Assembly (NCBI RefSeq): GCF_002007235.1
Contig: NZ_MUHW01000019.1
Coordinates: 19,240-83,239, forward strand
Reading direction: 5' to 3'
Source: Oribacterium sp. C9
GTDB lineage: Bacteria; Bacillota; Clostridia; Lachnospirales; Lachnospiraceae
Length of the DNA: 64,000 bases
Part shown: one piece after another, positions 17,186-26,536 of the stretch
Layout of the letters: each line of letters starts with the position of its first letter
Position numbering within the stretch: the first letter of the stretch is position 1
Made by a program: the position numbers and the translations under genes
Notes under the pieces: model-generated
What the model saw: only the letters and a program-made list of their open reading frames with translations
Database searches by the model: none
What the model was told of the DNA's origin: nothing

Positions 17186-19258
17186 ATGAATAGAAACAAA
17201 TCAGATAATCTCTTTAATATATATTCTCACAGACTGAGAACAGGTCTTTATTTATGTCTCAGCTTTTTAGTGATCACCACGGCACTCATCGCCCTTACAC
17301 CGACCCCTGCTGCGGCTTCCTACGTGGATACAAATCTCAACACCTTCGTACACGATTCAGATCCTACACCGGAAGGTATAATAGGACAGGACATGCAACT
17401 AAAGGTCAGAATCGGTTACAACGGTGTGAACGGTCTCTATAATCCAAAGACAGATGAGATCAACAACGTAAGAGTCCGTCTCTCACAGGATCAGAATCTG
17501 GTAAACACCAACGGTATCGTTCCAAGTGCCAACAAATCGAACCCCTACGACCCTGATGATGAGTCAGAAGAATCAGAAGCCTACAATGAAGGTTTCCAAG
17601 CCGGTGCTTCACGTGCTTACAATGCTTCCCTCGGACTCACATACCCTGTAGACGGAGGTACCTATCCCCTTGAGATCAATGCTTCTACCATGACTCAGGA
17701 GAAAAAGCTTGGCACTCTGAAAAAGGGAGAGTATCAGGAGATCACCTTTAACGTTCATATAAGAAGTGATATAGATCCGGGCTACTATGCTGTACCTGTT
17801 TCCATTTTTTATGATGTCCCGTACAACTCTTCAGGTTCCTACGGAAGCCTGAACAGAGCGGAGTTCGTAAATATCTCTGTGCTTTCCGCAGGAGAAGTAA
17901 AAAATCCTGCCACAACAGAAAAGCAGTCAGCATTTGCAGTAGGAGAGAACCAGACCACACCCGGTGCAAATTATCCTGAGCCTATGAACTATTCTGTAAA
18001 TTTCAGAAACCAGACAAACAGAACACTCTATGATGTCACCGTACACATGGAGAATTCTCTCGATGGAAGCTCTGAAATGCAGAATACAGCATTGGCAAAA
18101 TCCTCTGCATCAAAGCAGTTCCCATTCGAGATAAGCCAGTCGAACTATGATCAGGTTTTCACTCAGGTCGAGCCTGACCAGACCATAAGCCCTGTCTACT
18201 CCATGAACATAAAGAGGAACGCTGCCAGCGGATACTATCCTATAAGCTATACTGTGACCTACAAGAGTACCCCTGAGGCAACACTGCTTACCAAAGAGAA
18301 TCATATTTTTTATATTAACATCAACAATCAGGGCATGAACGATACCGAGGATACCGAAAGGACCAGAGAGTTCAATGCCAACGACCGTACCAAGGCACGA
18401 CTTGTAGTTTCCGGATACCATACAGAGCCTGAATCCGTATATGCAGGACAGGCTTTTAAGCTGGTTGTGGAATTACAGAATGCAAGTACCGACATCAGTG
18501 CAAGCAACATTCTTTTGACTTTGGACTCTGAAAAAACAGACAGCTCTGCCGTATTCTCCACAGAAAACGGTGCCAACTCCACAGTTATCAATGAACTGAA
18601 GGCCGGAGAATCAAAGGAGGTTTCCTGGACCATGATAGCTGCTGCAGGCGTAACTCCGAAGGCATACGCTCTCACAGTTAACGAGAAGTACGATTCTCCG
18701 GAATTCAAAAACGCAGAAGAAAAGGTCACTCTGGATATCATGGTGAAACAGGTGGCTCGTTTATCCTGTACCGGCTTTGACATCGCTCCGAACCCCGTGG
18801 ATGTGGGAAGTGAGTCCAATGTCATGTTCAACATCAACAACACAGGCAAGGTGACTCTTTACAATGTCACTGTGGACTTTTCCGCTGATTCCATTCAGAG
18901 CACAAGCACCTACGTCGGAAACATTAAGCCCGGAGAATCAGGCTCCGTTGACGCCATGATACAGGGACTTATGCCTACTGAGGATGACGGTACCATCGAT
19001 GTAATCATCACTTATGAGGATATCAACGGTGAGCAGTCCACTCAAAATGAGACCATCAGTCTCTTCGTAACAGAGCCCATGGAGGATGTCGATCTCGACA
19101 TGATGGATGAGGGTGAAGAAAATGAAAGCACCGGTATTTTTGAAAAAATAAAGCTTCCGGCAGCGATCATTTTAATTGTTATGGCAGTGACAGGCGGAGT
19201 TATCTTTTATAAGAAGAAAAAGAAGGCTAAAGAGCAGGATATAGATGAGACTGTATGA
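17186..19258 (+). CDS. Secreted, membrane-anchored NEW3/CARDB-like repeat protein of an ABC exporter
   Basis: The 690-residue protein has an N-terminal signal/anchor segment (about 16-45, ending in an AAAS run), a long extracellular part made of several beta-sandwich repeats rich in Asn, Ser and Thr, and a C-terminal membrane helix (about 660-680) followed by a Lys cluster. Repeated phrases such as VRNVTVxME, NNTGKVTLYNVTV and KPGESGSV resemble the NEW3/COG1361 or CARDB folds. Its gene lies between the ATPase and permease genes and overlaps the permease by 14 nt, so it probably takes the periplasm-facing adaptor role normally played by a membrane fusion protein. That role is inferred. GGAGGAAG precedes ATG 17186. 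Confidence 0.75.
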   Translation: MNRNKSDNLFNIYSHRLRTGLYLCLSFLVITTALIALTPTPAAASYVDTNLNTFVHDSDPTPEGIIGQDMQLKVRIGYNGVNGLYNPKTDEINNVRVRLSQDQNLVNTNGIVPSANKSNPYDPDDESEESEAYNEGFQAGASRAYNASLGLTYPVDGGTYPLEINASTMTQEKKLGTLKKGEYQEITFNVHIRSDIDPGYYAVPVSIFYDVPYNSSGSYGSLNRAEFVNISVLSAGEVKNPATTEKQSAFAVGENQTTPGANYPEPMNYSVNFRNQTNRTLYDVTVHMENSLDGSSEMQNTALAKSSASKQFPFEISQSNYDQVFTQVEPDQTISPVYSMNIKRNAASGYYPISYTVTYKSTPEATLLTKENHIFYININNQGMNDTEDTERTREFNANDRTKARLVVSGYHTEPESVYAGQAFKLVVELQNASTDISASNILLTLDSEKTDSSAVFSTENGANSTVINELKAGESKEVSWTMIAAAGVTPKAYALTVNEKYDSPEFKNAEEKVTLDIMVKQVARLSCTGFDIAPNPVDVGSESNVMFNINNTGKVTLYNVTVDFSADSIQSTSTYVGNIKPGESGSVDAMIQGLMPTEDDGTIDVIITYEDINGEQSTQNETISLFVTEPMEDVDLDMMDEGEENESTGIFEKIKLPAAIILIVMAVTGGVIFYKKKKKAKEQDIDETV

Positions 19259-20606
19259 TTTATTCAAATTAGCTCTAAGTAATCTGAAAAGAAGAAAGAC
19301 CAGGACCTTTCTCACCATACTGGGTGTTGTCATAGGAACAGCATCCATAGTTGTCATGGTCAGTCTCGGTCTCGGCATGAGTCAGATGATGCTCAAGTCC
19401 TATCAGGATGAGGGCTCACTCACCATGATCCGGGTGTACGAAAGCTATGAGCGAAATGACAGCAGTGAAAAGAACAAACAGCTGACGGAGCTCACCGATG
19501 ACAATGTCGAGAGGTTCCGGGCCCTCGACCACGTTGTGGAAGTAAGTCCTGCGCTGGATGTGAGTGTTTCCGCAAAGTGTAACGGAGCAGAAAGTGATTT
19601 CACGATCCGTGGCGTTTCACAGTATTATCTTTCACAGCTTAAGCTGAGGGAGTGCGGAGAGATACCGAAAAAGGATCAGAATGAGTTGAGCCTCATCTAC
19701 GGAAACCAGATCCTGTACAATTCATTCTATAAAACAAAGACCTATGAAAGTATGGAGATAGATCCGTACAAGGATACGATCTTTCTGACTTTTCCAGCCT
19801 CCGACTATTCGGAAAAAAGGAGTAATTCCGATTCCGAAAGTGATACCGTTAAAAAGCAGAAGAAGTACATCATACCGGTAAGCGGCATACTTTCAGGCGG
19901 CAAGGATGACTGGTCAGAGAACAGCTACAACGCATACGCGGATATAGATACACTGAAAAAGTTCTTGCGTAAGCTATATAAAAAAGCTCTGGTTCCTGCC
20001 CCCAGGACCACGAAGAACGGTAAAGCCTATACCTACTATGTTTATGACACCATCTATGTCTTTGTGGACGACATGAACAATGTCAAAGAAGTACAGAAGC
20101 AGCTGGCAGACATGGGCTTCAGCGTGAACTCCAACATGGAGTGGCTGGAATCCGCCCAACAGCAGCTCGGTATGGTTCAGATGGTCCTCGGCGGAATAGG
20201 CGGAGTATCCCTTCTGGTTGCCGCCATAGGAATCATGAACACCATGATGATGTCCATATATGAAAGAACAAAGGAGATCGGCGTCATGAAGGTCCTTGGA
20301 TGTGATATGTCCGATATCAGAAACATGTTCCTTTTTGAATCCGGTATCATAGGTCTCATGGGCGGGATAGCCGGGCTTATGGTCAGTTACCTGATTTCTT
20401 TTATAATCAACTTTCTGACCTCGGATAACGGAGAATCTGTTTCCATGTTCATAGGCTACAGCGAGGGAGGCTCCCTTTCATATATTCCTCTGTGGCTCGC
20501 CGCTTTCGCCATCATCTTCGCCATAGCAGTGGGCTCTGTCGCCGGATATGTGCCTGCAGTCCGCGCAATGAAACTGAGTCCTCTGGCTGCCATAAGAAAC
20601 GAATAA
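19245..20606 (+). CDS. ABC transporter permease, MacB/FtsX type
   Basis: The 453-residue protein has the MacB topology: one N-terminal membrane helix (about 20-45), a large extracellular domain (about 46-310), then three helices to the C-terminus. The FtsX signature region MNTMMMSIYERTKEIGVMKVLG is present just after the second helix. The extracellular domain carries a long charged loop (residues about 185-205, rich in Ser, Asp and Lys). It starts inside the end of the preceding gene, so translational coupling is likely. The exported substrate is unknown; lipoproteins or peptides are the usual cargo of the family. Confidence 0.9.
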   Translation: MRLYDLFKLALSNLKRRKTRTFLTILGVVIGTASIVVMVSLGLGMSQMMLKSYQDEGSLTMIRVYESYERNDSSEKNKQLTELTDDNVERFRALDHVVEVSPALDVSVSAKCNGAESDFTIRGVSQYYLSQLKLRECGEIPKKDQNELSLIYGNQILYNSFYKTKTYESMEIDPYKDTIFLTFPASDYSEKRSNSDSESDTVKKQKKYIIPVSGILSGGKDDWSENSYNAYADIDTLKKFLRKLYKKALVPAPRTTKNGKAYTYYVYDTIYVFVDDMNNVKEVQKQLADMGFSVNSNMEWLESAQQQLGMVQMVLGGIGGVSLLVAAIGIMNTMMMSIYERTKEIGVMKVLGCDMSDIRNMFLFESGIIGLMGGIAGLMVSYLISFIINFLTSDNGESVSMFIGYSEGGSLSYIPLWLAAFAIIFAIAVGSVAGYVPAVRAMKLSPLAAIRNE

Positions 20607-20616
20607 ACTATCCCAG

Positions 20617-20650
20617 AGTGTCATAAGTCCTGTACGGACCTATGACACTT
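20617..20650 (+). terminator. Terminator after the MacB-like permease gene
   Basis: AGTGTCATAAGTCC pairs with GGACCTATGACACTT with one mismatch, followed by TATTTATTTT. Confidence 0.7.
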
Positions 20651-20710
20651 ATTTATTTTAAAGGATCATATTTGGAATACCTGATATATTAGATTGATAC
20701 ATAAGAAATA

Positions 20711-20738
20711 TTGTAAAAAAATCTGTAAATGCTATAAT
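20711..20738 (+). promoter_or_regulatory. Promoter for the aspartokinase gene
   Basis: TTGTAA at 20711 and TATAAT at 20733-20738 are 16 nt apart, leaving a leader of about 55 nt. That is too short for a lysine riboswitch. Confidence 0.65.
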
Positions 20739-20799
20739 TCGTAATAATGTTAAAAAGAAGTTCCATAACATAAAATCTGCATTGGATGAGGGAGTAATC

Positions 20800-22125
20800 A
20801 TGGTTAAAGTAGCAAAGTTCGGTGGTAGTTCATGTGCATCAGCAGAGCAGTTCACAAAGGTAAAGAACATCATACTGTCTGATGAATCAAGACATTATAT
20901 CGTTGTTTCTGCTCCGGGAAAGAGAGATTCTCAGGATACCAAGGTCACTGACATGCTGTATCAGCTTTACAATGCTGCATCATCTGATCAGAACTTCAAA
21001 CCTATTCTCACAAAGATCAAGGACCGCTATCAGGAAATCATCGATGGTCTCGGTCTCGACATCAGTCTCGATGAGGATTTCGACAAGATCGCTCATGATC
21101 TTCTGGACGGTGCAGGTAAGGACTATGCCGCATCCAGAGGAGAGTTCCTGAACGCAAAGCTCATGGCCGCATATCTCGGCTTTACCTTCGTTGACTCAGC
21201 CTCATGTTTTGTTTTCAAGAGTGACAGAAGCTGCGATTACGTAAAGACAGAAGCTGCCATCAGAGAAGCTCTCAAGGATGTTGAGTATGCCGTTTTCCCC
21301 GGTTTCTACGGTGCCAACGAGGATGGAGATATCGTAACCTTCAGCCGTGGAGGATCAGATGTGACAGGTTCACTTATCGCAGCTGCAGAGCATGTGGATC
21401 TCTATGAAAACTGGACCGATGTTTCAGGATTCCTGGTTGCCGATCCTCGTATCGTAAAGGATCCTGAGGTCATAGACTACATCACCTATCGTGAGCTCAG
21501 AGAGCTCAGCTACATGGGTGCAGGAGTACTTCATGAGGATGCCATCTTCCCTGTCCGTAAGGAAGGTATTCCTATCCAGATCAAGAACACCAACAGACCT
21601 GACGACCATGGCACACTTATAGTACAGGATACATTAAAGAAGCCTCGTTTCGTCATCACCGGTGTCAGCGGCAAGAAGGACTTCTGTGCACTCAATATCG
21701 AAAAGGCGATGATGAATGCAGAGATCGGTTTCGGACGTAAGGTACTTACAGTTCTCGAGGATAATCATATTTCCTTCGAGCACCTTCCTTCAGGTATCGA
21801 TACCATGACCCTCGTTATACATCAGGAAGAGCTGGAGTGCTGTGAGCAGAAAGTTCTGAACGGAATTCAGCGTGCGGTTAATCCTGATCTCATCGAGCTT
21901 GAATCAGACATCGCCCTCGTTGCCGTAGTAGGTCGTGGCATGAAGTCATCAAGAGGTGTTGCCGGAAGGATCTTCTCAGCACTTGCACATGAGTATATAA
22001 ACATTAAGATGATCGATCAGGGCTCCAGCGAGTATAACATCATCATCGGTGTAAGAAATGAAGACTTTGAAAAAGCAATTAAAGCAATATATAATATGTT
22101 TGTTTTAAGTGCTCCGATAAAATAA
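20800..22125 (+). CDS. lysC: Aspartate kinase
   Basis: Aspartokinase phosphorylates aspartate, the first step towards lysine/diaminopimelate, threonine and methionine. The N-terminal signature VAKFGGSSCAS, the SRGGSDVTGSLIA block and two C-terminal ACT-type regulatory domains (about residues 300-441) are visible. The length of 441 residues fits a monofunctional enzyme of the type seen in Clostridia. ATG 20800 follows GGATGAGGGAG. It is monocistronic, with its own promoter and terminator. Which amino acid inhibits it cannot be told from sequence. Confidence 0.92.
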   Translation: MVKVAKFGGSSCASAEQFTKVKNIILSDESRHYIVVSAPGKRDSQDTKVTDMLYQLYNAASSDQNFKPILTKIKDRYQEIIDGLGLDISLDEDFDKIAHDLLDGAGKDYAASRGEFLNAKLMAAYLGFTFVDSASCFVFKSDRSCDYVKTEAAIREALKDVEYAVFPGFYGANEDGDIVTFSRGGSDVTGSLIAAAEHVDLYENWTDVSGFLVADPRIVKDPEVIDYITYRELRELSYMGAGVLHEDAIFPVRKEGIPIQIKNTNRPDDHGTLIVQDTLKKPRFVITGVSGKKDFCALNIEKAMMNAEIGFGRKVLTVLEDNHISFEHLPSGIDTMTLVIHQEELECCEQKVLNGIQRAVNPDLIELESDIALVAVVGRGMKSSRGVAGRIFSALAHEYINIKMIDQGSSEYNIIIGVRNEDFEKAIKAIYNMFVLSAPIK

Positions 22126-22140
22126 ATTTATGAACATGCT

Positions 22141-22172
22141 GTACCCGGGCTTTAAAACCCGGGTACTTTTTA
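22141..22172 (+). terminator. Terminator after aspartokinase
   Basis: A perfect 9-bp stem GTACCCGGG/CCCGGGTAC with an 8-nt loop is followed by TTTTTAAT. Confidence 0.92.
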
Positions 22173-22181
22173 ATGCTCCGA

Positions 22182-22210
22182 TTTACAAGACATACCTCAC
22201 ATGTTAGAAT
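22182..22210 (+). promoter_or_regulatory. Promoter for the FAD oxidoreductase gene
   Basis: TTTACA at 22182 and TAGAAT at 22205, spaced 17 nt, with a TG one base before the -10 hexamer (extended -10). Confidence 0.65.
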
Positions 22211-22299
22211 GGCACTCTTGATGCTGATACGAATGTAAAGATCCGAAGCGGAACGGTATCGACATCTTAAACACTACACTTTTTATAGAAAGGTATCCC

Positions 22300-23571
22300 T
22301 TGAAGATATATGTAATCGGCGGTGGTGCAGCAGGTATGCTGGCTGCCATATCCGCAAAGGAAACGAACCCTGATGCCGAAGTGCATCTTTTAGAAAAAAA
22401 CGATAAGCTCGGAAAAAAGATATTCATAACAGGAAAGGGCAGAGGAAATATGACCAATGCCCAGAGCATAGAGGATTTTTTCAAAAGCTATGTTACCAAT
22501 CCGAGATTTCTTTATTCCGCTCTTTATGATTTCACAAATCAGGATCTCATAGACATGCTGGAGCAGAACGGCTGCCGCACAAAAACAGAACGAGGCGACA
22601 GAGTTTTCCCTGTGTCTGATCATGCCTACAGCATCACCGATGCATTAAAGCATTACCTGAAGAAGCTTCAGGTAGAGATACATTATAAGACTGAAGTGAA
22701 GCGTCTCGTGATCCAGAACGAAAAAGTACGCGGTGTCGAGACCTCTCACGGAAGATACCCTGCAGACCGTATCATAGTCTGTACCGGTGGTCTCGCCTAC
22801 CCGTCCACAGGCTCCACAGGAGACGGCTACAGATTTGCGAAGGATGCGGGAATGAACGTTACGGAAACCTATCCTTCCCTTGTCTGTCTCAATGTTCATG
22901 AGCCTGACATTTTTAAGCTTAAGGGCCTCAGTCTCAGGAATATAAGCATTGATATCACTGATGAGGACGGAAAGAGCTATTACAGGGATTTCGGAGAGCT
23001 TGATTTCATACAGGAGGGTCTGAGAGGACCTGTTATCATTTCAGCCTCAGCCATCATTACCAGATTTCTCAATGCTTCCGACCACAGTAAGCGGAAGATC
23101 CTGACAGTACATATAGACCTGAAGCCTGCTCTTCCGGACTCTCAGCTTGACGAAAGAATCCTCAGGGATTTCCAGGAGTTCAGAAATAAGGAGCTGAGAA
23201 ATGCCTTCTCAAACCTGCTTCCATCCCAGCTTATCCCTGTTTTCGTGGATAGGCTCGCAAAGAGAGGGGTAGACATTAACAAAAAGGTTACTGAGGTAGA
23301 CAAGAACTCAAGAAAGCAGATTCTGAATCTCATACGTAACTTTGATTTCACATTGAGCGGCACAGGCAGCTTCAAGGAAGCCATCGTGACTCAGGGCGGA
23401 GTTTCCGTAAAGGACATAAGTCCAAAGACCATGGAATCAAAAAAGATCTCCGGTCTTTATTTCGCCGGCGAGGTTCTCGATGTTGACGGATACACAGGCG
23501 GTTTCAACATGCAGATGGCATTCTCTACCGGACATCTCGCAGGATACTCCGCAGCCACCATCCGGCAGTGA
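22300..23571 (+). CDS. NAD(P)/FAD-dependent oxidoreductase, HI0933/BaiN-like family
   Basis: This 423-residue flavoprotein has an N-terminal dinucleotide-binding GGGAAGMLAA motif, GKGRGNMTN, the CTGGLAYPSTGSTGDGY block and a C-terminal flavin-binding GEVLDVDGYTGGFNMQMAF motif, all typical of the HI0933 family of undetermined substrate. The start is TTG 22300 after an AAAGG site, with no better ATG nearby. In Clostridia this gene usually precedes cmk, ispH and rpsA, as here. The family is sometimes labelled aminoacetone oxidase or bile-acid related; neither can be supported from sequence. Confidence 0.88.
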   Translation: MKIYVIGGGAAGMLAAISAKETNPDAEVHLLEKNDKLGKKIFITGKGRGNMTNAQSIEDFFKSYVTNPRFLYSALYDFTNQDLIDMLEQNGCRTKTERGDRVFPVSDHAYSITDALKHYLKKLQVEIHYKTEVKRLVIQNEKVRGVETSHGRYPADRIIVCTGGLAYPSTGSTGDGYRFAKDAGMNVTETYPSLVCLNVHEPDIFKLKGLSLRNISIDITDEDGKSYYRDFGELDFIQEGLRGPVIISASAIITRFLNASDHSKRKILTVHIDLKPALPDSQLDERILRDFQEFRNKELRNAFSNLLPSQLIPVFVDRLAKRGVDINKKVTEVDKNSRKQILNLIRNFDFTLSGTGSFKEAIVTQGGVSVKDISPKTMESKKISGLYFAGEVLDVDGYTGGFNMQMAFSTGHLAGYSAATIRQ

Positions 23572-23811
23572 TGTGCTCTATGTAAGCATTGCCCACATAC
23601 CTGTAATGATGGGGATAAAAAAGATTAAAGTTTTTGAATGTGGATTTCAAAGAACATTTGTGATAAGACTTATACTGCCATGGACTTTTGACGAGATTTT
23701 TACGTATGCTTTCGAAGCACCATTTGTTCATGGTTTCAGAAAAGCTCTGATTCATCATCAGATCCGGGCTTTTACCCGGAATCACTTTTATATAGAAAGA
23801 GGTCATTTATT
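23572..23811 (+). other. 240-nt intergenic region before cmk, with a leader hairpin
   Basis: No gene is seen here. A short stem ATCCGGG/CCCGGAAT lies at about 23761-23780 just before the cmk ribosome site. No convincing promoter pair was found, so read-through from the oxidoreductase gene is possible. Confidence 0.4.
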
Positions 23812-24477
23812 ATGCCATACAGCATAGCAATCGACGGCCCTGCAGGTGCCGGAAAATCAACCATAGCAAAGGCAGTTTCCAAGGAGCTTGGATATGTATA
23901 TATAGACACCGGTGCCATGTACCGCACAGTAGGTCTTTACTGCCTTTTGAACGGTATTTCCATCACTGATGAGGACGCAGTTGTTGAGAAGATAAAGGAT
24001 ATAGATATTTCCATCGCCTATGATGACGAAGGAGTTCAGCAGGTTTTCCTGAACGGAGAGAATGTGAGCACAAAGATCCGTACTCAGGAGGTTGGAGAAG
24101 CCGCATCAACCGTTTCCCAGTACCAGCCTGTACGTGACAAGCTCGTGAGCCTTCAGCAGAAGCTTGCGTCCACCACTTCAGTAGTCATGGACGGCAGAGA
24201 CATTGGCTCAAAGGTCCTTCCAAATGCGGATACAAAAATCTATCTCACAGCCTCAGTTAAAGAGCGTGCCAGAAGACGAGCCAACGAATTAAGAGAAAAG
24301 GGTGAGTCCTGCGATATAAAGGAAGTCGAGAAGGAGATAGAAGAGCGCGACTACAGAGATATGCACAGAGAAAACTCACCTCTTGTACAGGTTCCCGATG
24401 CCGTTCTGGTTGACAGTTCAGACCTTACCATCGATGAGACCATAGATGCTATTCTTGATATCGCCATGCACAGATAA
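23812..24477 (+). CDS. cmk: Cytidylate kinase
   Basis: Cmk phosphorylates CMP and dCMP. The 221-residue protein has the P-loop IDGPAGAGKST, the DTGAMYR motif, MDGRDIG and the RAxRRANEL arginine cluster of the NMP-kinase fold. AGAAAGAGG precedes the ATG. The gene lies in the conserved cmk-ispH-rpsA order of Clostridia, linking nucleotide supply, isoprenoid synthesis and ribosomal protein S1. Confidence 0.95.
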   Translation: MPYSIAIDGPAGAGKSTIAKAVSKELGYVYIDTGAMYRTVGLYCLLNGISITDEDAVVEKIKDIDISIAYDDEGVQQVFLNGENVSTKIRTQEVGEAASTVSQYQPVRDKLVSLQQKLASTTSVVMDGRDIGSKVLPNADTKIYLTASVKERARRRANELREKGESCDIKEVEKEIEERDYRDMHRENSPLVQVPDAVLVDSSDLTIDETIDAILDIAMHR

Positions 24478-24503
24478 AATCAGTCAGAAGGAATCACAGA
24501 TAA

Positions 24504-25376
24504 ATGAATGTAACATTAGCAAAGACCGCCGGATTCTGCTTTGGCGTGCAGAGAGCGGTGGATACGGTTTATGAAATCATCGACAGGGAATTACAAAAGC
24601 CCGAGAAGGAACGTAAGCAGATATACACCTACGGTCCCATAGTTCACAACGAAACAGTTGTTGACAAGATAAGCTCCTTCGGTGTTGAGATCCTTAATGA
24701 TGAGGATGACCTCAGGTCACTTAAAGACGGTATAGTCATCATAAGGGCACACGGAGTTCCGAGATCGGTCTACAGCATCCTGAAGGAACGCTGTATAGAG
24801 ATCGTAGACGCATCCTGTCCCTTCGTTCAGAAGATACAGAAGCTTGCCAACAAACACAGCTCAGAAAAAGAAAAAGTTTTTATAGTCGGCAATCCTGAAC
24901 ATCCTGAGGTGATAGGCATCATGGGATGGGCGGAAGGCAGTATTTCAGCCATCCCCGACATAGAGTCTGCAGAAAAGCTTCCTAATGGAGAAGGCGAAAA
25001 AATCGTGGTTCTCTCACAAACCACATTCAATGCAGACAAATTTAAACAAATCATTGAAATTTTGAAAAAAAAGTTTTATGATGTTAATGCTATTAATACG
25101 ATTTGTAACGCGACTTTCGAGAGGCAGTCGGAAGCAAAGGAGTTGGCAAGACGCTCCGATGCCATGATTGTTATTGGAGGAAGCAGTTCATCCAACACGA
25201 AAAAGTTATATGAGATTTGCAAAGACCAGTGTCCAGTTACCCAGTTGATACAGACGGTTCACGATCTTAACTTTAGTTACGATGGCGCGATTCAAAACGT
25301 AGGTATTACGGCTGGGGCAAGCACCCCGAAAGAAATTATTGAGGAGGTTCAAAATTATGTCAGAAATGAGTTTTGA
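24504..25376 (+). CDS. ispH: 4-hydroxy-3-methylbut-2-enyl diphosphate reductase IspH
   Basis: IspH makes IPP and DMAPP in the last step of the MEP isoprenoid pathway, using a 4Fe-4S cluster. The three cluster cysteines are in AGFCFGVQRA, VDASCPFVQ and NTICNATFERQ. The 290-residue length is normal. The coding sequence overlaps rpsA by 20 nt in another frame; in many Clostridia the two proteins are fused into one. Isoleucine codon use changes sharply near 25050: only 1 of 20 Ile codons is ATT before that point but 11 of 13 afterwards, so the 3' third may have a different history from the rest of the gene. Confidence 0.95.
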   Translation: MNVTLAKTAGFCFGVQRAVDTVYEIIDRELQKPEKERKQIYTYGPIVHNETVVDKISSFGVEILNDEDDLRSLKDGIVIIRAHGVPRSVYSILKERCIEIVDASCPFVQKIQKLANKHSSEKEKVFIVGNPEHPEVIGIMGWAEGSISAIPDIESAEKLPNGEGEKIVVLSQTTFNADKFKQIIEILKKKFYDVNAINTICNATFERQSEAKELARRSDAMIVIGGSSSSNTKKLYEICKDQCPVTQLIQTVHDLNFSYDGAIQNVGITAGASTPKEIIEEVQNYVRNEF

Positions 25377-26475
25377 ACAGATGCTTGACGCATCATTAAA
25401 ATCTATTCATGCAGGGGAGATTGTTACTGGTAAGGTTATTAGTGTTAAGCCAGACGAGATTGCACTCAACATTGGGTACAAGTCAGATGGTATTATGACA
25501 AGAAGCGATTACAGCGCAGACAATACATTAGACCTCACCACAGTAGTCAATGTCGGCGACGAAATTGAGTGCAAGGTAAAGAAGGTAAACGATGGCGAAG
25601 GCCAGGTTGCACTTTCTCACAGAGAAGCAATCGCATCCAAGGCATCTGAGGAGCTCAAGGAAGCTTTCGAGAACCAGACTGTTCTTACAGGAAAGGTTGT
25701 ACAGGTTGTTAAGGGTGGTCTCAACGTTGAGGTCAACGGCGCTAGAGTATTTATTCCTGCATCACTTGTTTCAGATACATTTGAGAGAGATCTTACCAAG
25801 TACCAGGGACAGGATGTCCAGTTTGTTATCACAGAGTTCAATCCGATGAAGCGCAGAGTAATCGGTGACAGAAAGCAGCTTATGACTGCTACAAAGAAGG
25901 AGCAGCACGACAAGCTCTTCTCAGAGCTTAATGTAGGCGATATCCGTACAGGTGTTGTTAAGAACCTTACAGATTTCGGTGCATTCATCGATCTCGGCGG
26001 TGCTGACGGTCTTCTTCACATCTCAGAGATGTCATGGGGAAGAATCGAGAATCCTAAGAAGATCTTCAAGGCTGGTCAGGAAGTTACAGCTATGGTTAAG
26101 GAGATCAACGGCGAGAGAATCGCTCTTACACGTAAGTTCCCTGATGAGAATCCTTGGAAGGATGCAGAGGTTAAGTTCGCTGTAGGTACAACTGTAAACG
26201 GTACAGTTGCACGTATGACTGACTTCGGGGCATTCGTAGAGCTTGAGAAGGGCATCGATGCACTTCTTCATGTTTCTCAGATCTCTAAGGAGCATGTAAA
26301 CAAGCCATCTGATGTTCTTACAGTTGGACAGGATATCGAGGCAAAGATCGTTGATCTCGATATCGACAACCACAAGATCTCACTCAGCATGAAGGCACTT
26401 CTTCCGGATGCTGATGAGAACGCTGATGTTGCTGATGTAGACATCGCTGCAGTAGCAGAGACTGACGCAGAGTAA
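25357..26475 (+). CDS. rpsA: Ribosomal protein S1-like protein, four S1 domains
   Basis: S1 helps mRNA bind the 30S subunit. The 372-residue protein contains four S1 RNA-binding domains (about residues 14-85, 95-165, 180-255 and 265-340), the last two with the strong NLTDFGAFIDLGG/RMTDFGAFVELEKG signatures, then an acidic Asp/Ala tail. ATG 25357 has GAGGAGG 9 nt upstream and lies inside the ispH 3' end, giving translational coupling. The first 200 nt use ATT for every isoleucine, whereas the rest favours ATC, continuing the codon switch seen in ispH. The short four-domain form is usual for Clostridia. Confidence 0.93.
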   Translation: MSEMSFEQMLDASLKSIHAGEIVTGKVISVKPDEIALNIGYKSDGIMTRSDYSADNTLDLTTVVNVGDEIECKVKKVNDGEGQVALSHREAIASKASEELKEAFENQTVLTGKVVQVVKGGLNVEVNGARVFIPASLVSDTFERDLTKYQGQDVQFVITEFNPMKRRVIGDRKQLMTATKKEQHDKLFSELNVGDIRTGVVKNLTDFGAFIDLGGADGLLHISEMSWGRIENPKKIFKAGQEVTAMVKEINGERIALTRKFPDENPWKDAEVKFAVGTTVNGTVARMTDFGAFVELEKGIDALLHVSQISKEHVNKPSDVLTVGQDIEAKIVDLDIDNHKISLSMKALLPDADENADVADVDIAAVAETDAE

Positions 26476-26490
26476 TTCATCTGTTTATAG

Positions 26491-26522
26491 AGAGTCGGAC
26501 TTTATGTCCGGCTCTTTTTTTG
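26491..26522 (+). terminator. Terminator after rpsA
   Basis: AGAGTCGGAC and GTCCGGCTCT form a 10-bp stem (one G-U pair) with a TTTAT loop, followed by eight T residues. Confidence 0.92.
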
Positions 26523-26536
26523 GTATAAAAGGATGT

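Noticed and set aside
20739..20799. Lysine riboswitch upstream of the aspartokinase gene
   Set aside because: The leader is about 55 nt, far too short for the lysine aptamer.
24504..26475. A single fused IspH-S1 protein as in other Clostridia
   Set aside because: ispH ends in its own TGA at 25376 and rpsA starts at 25357 in a different frame behind a strong ribosome site.
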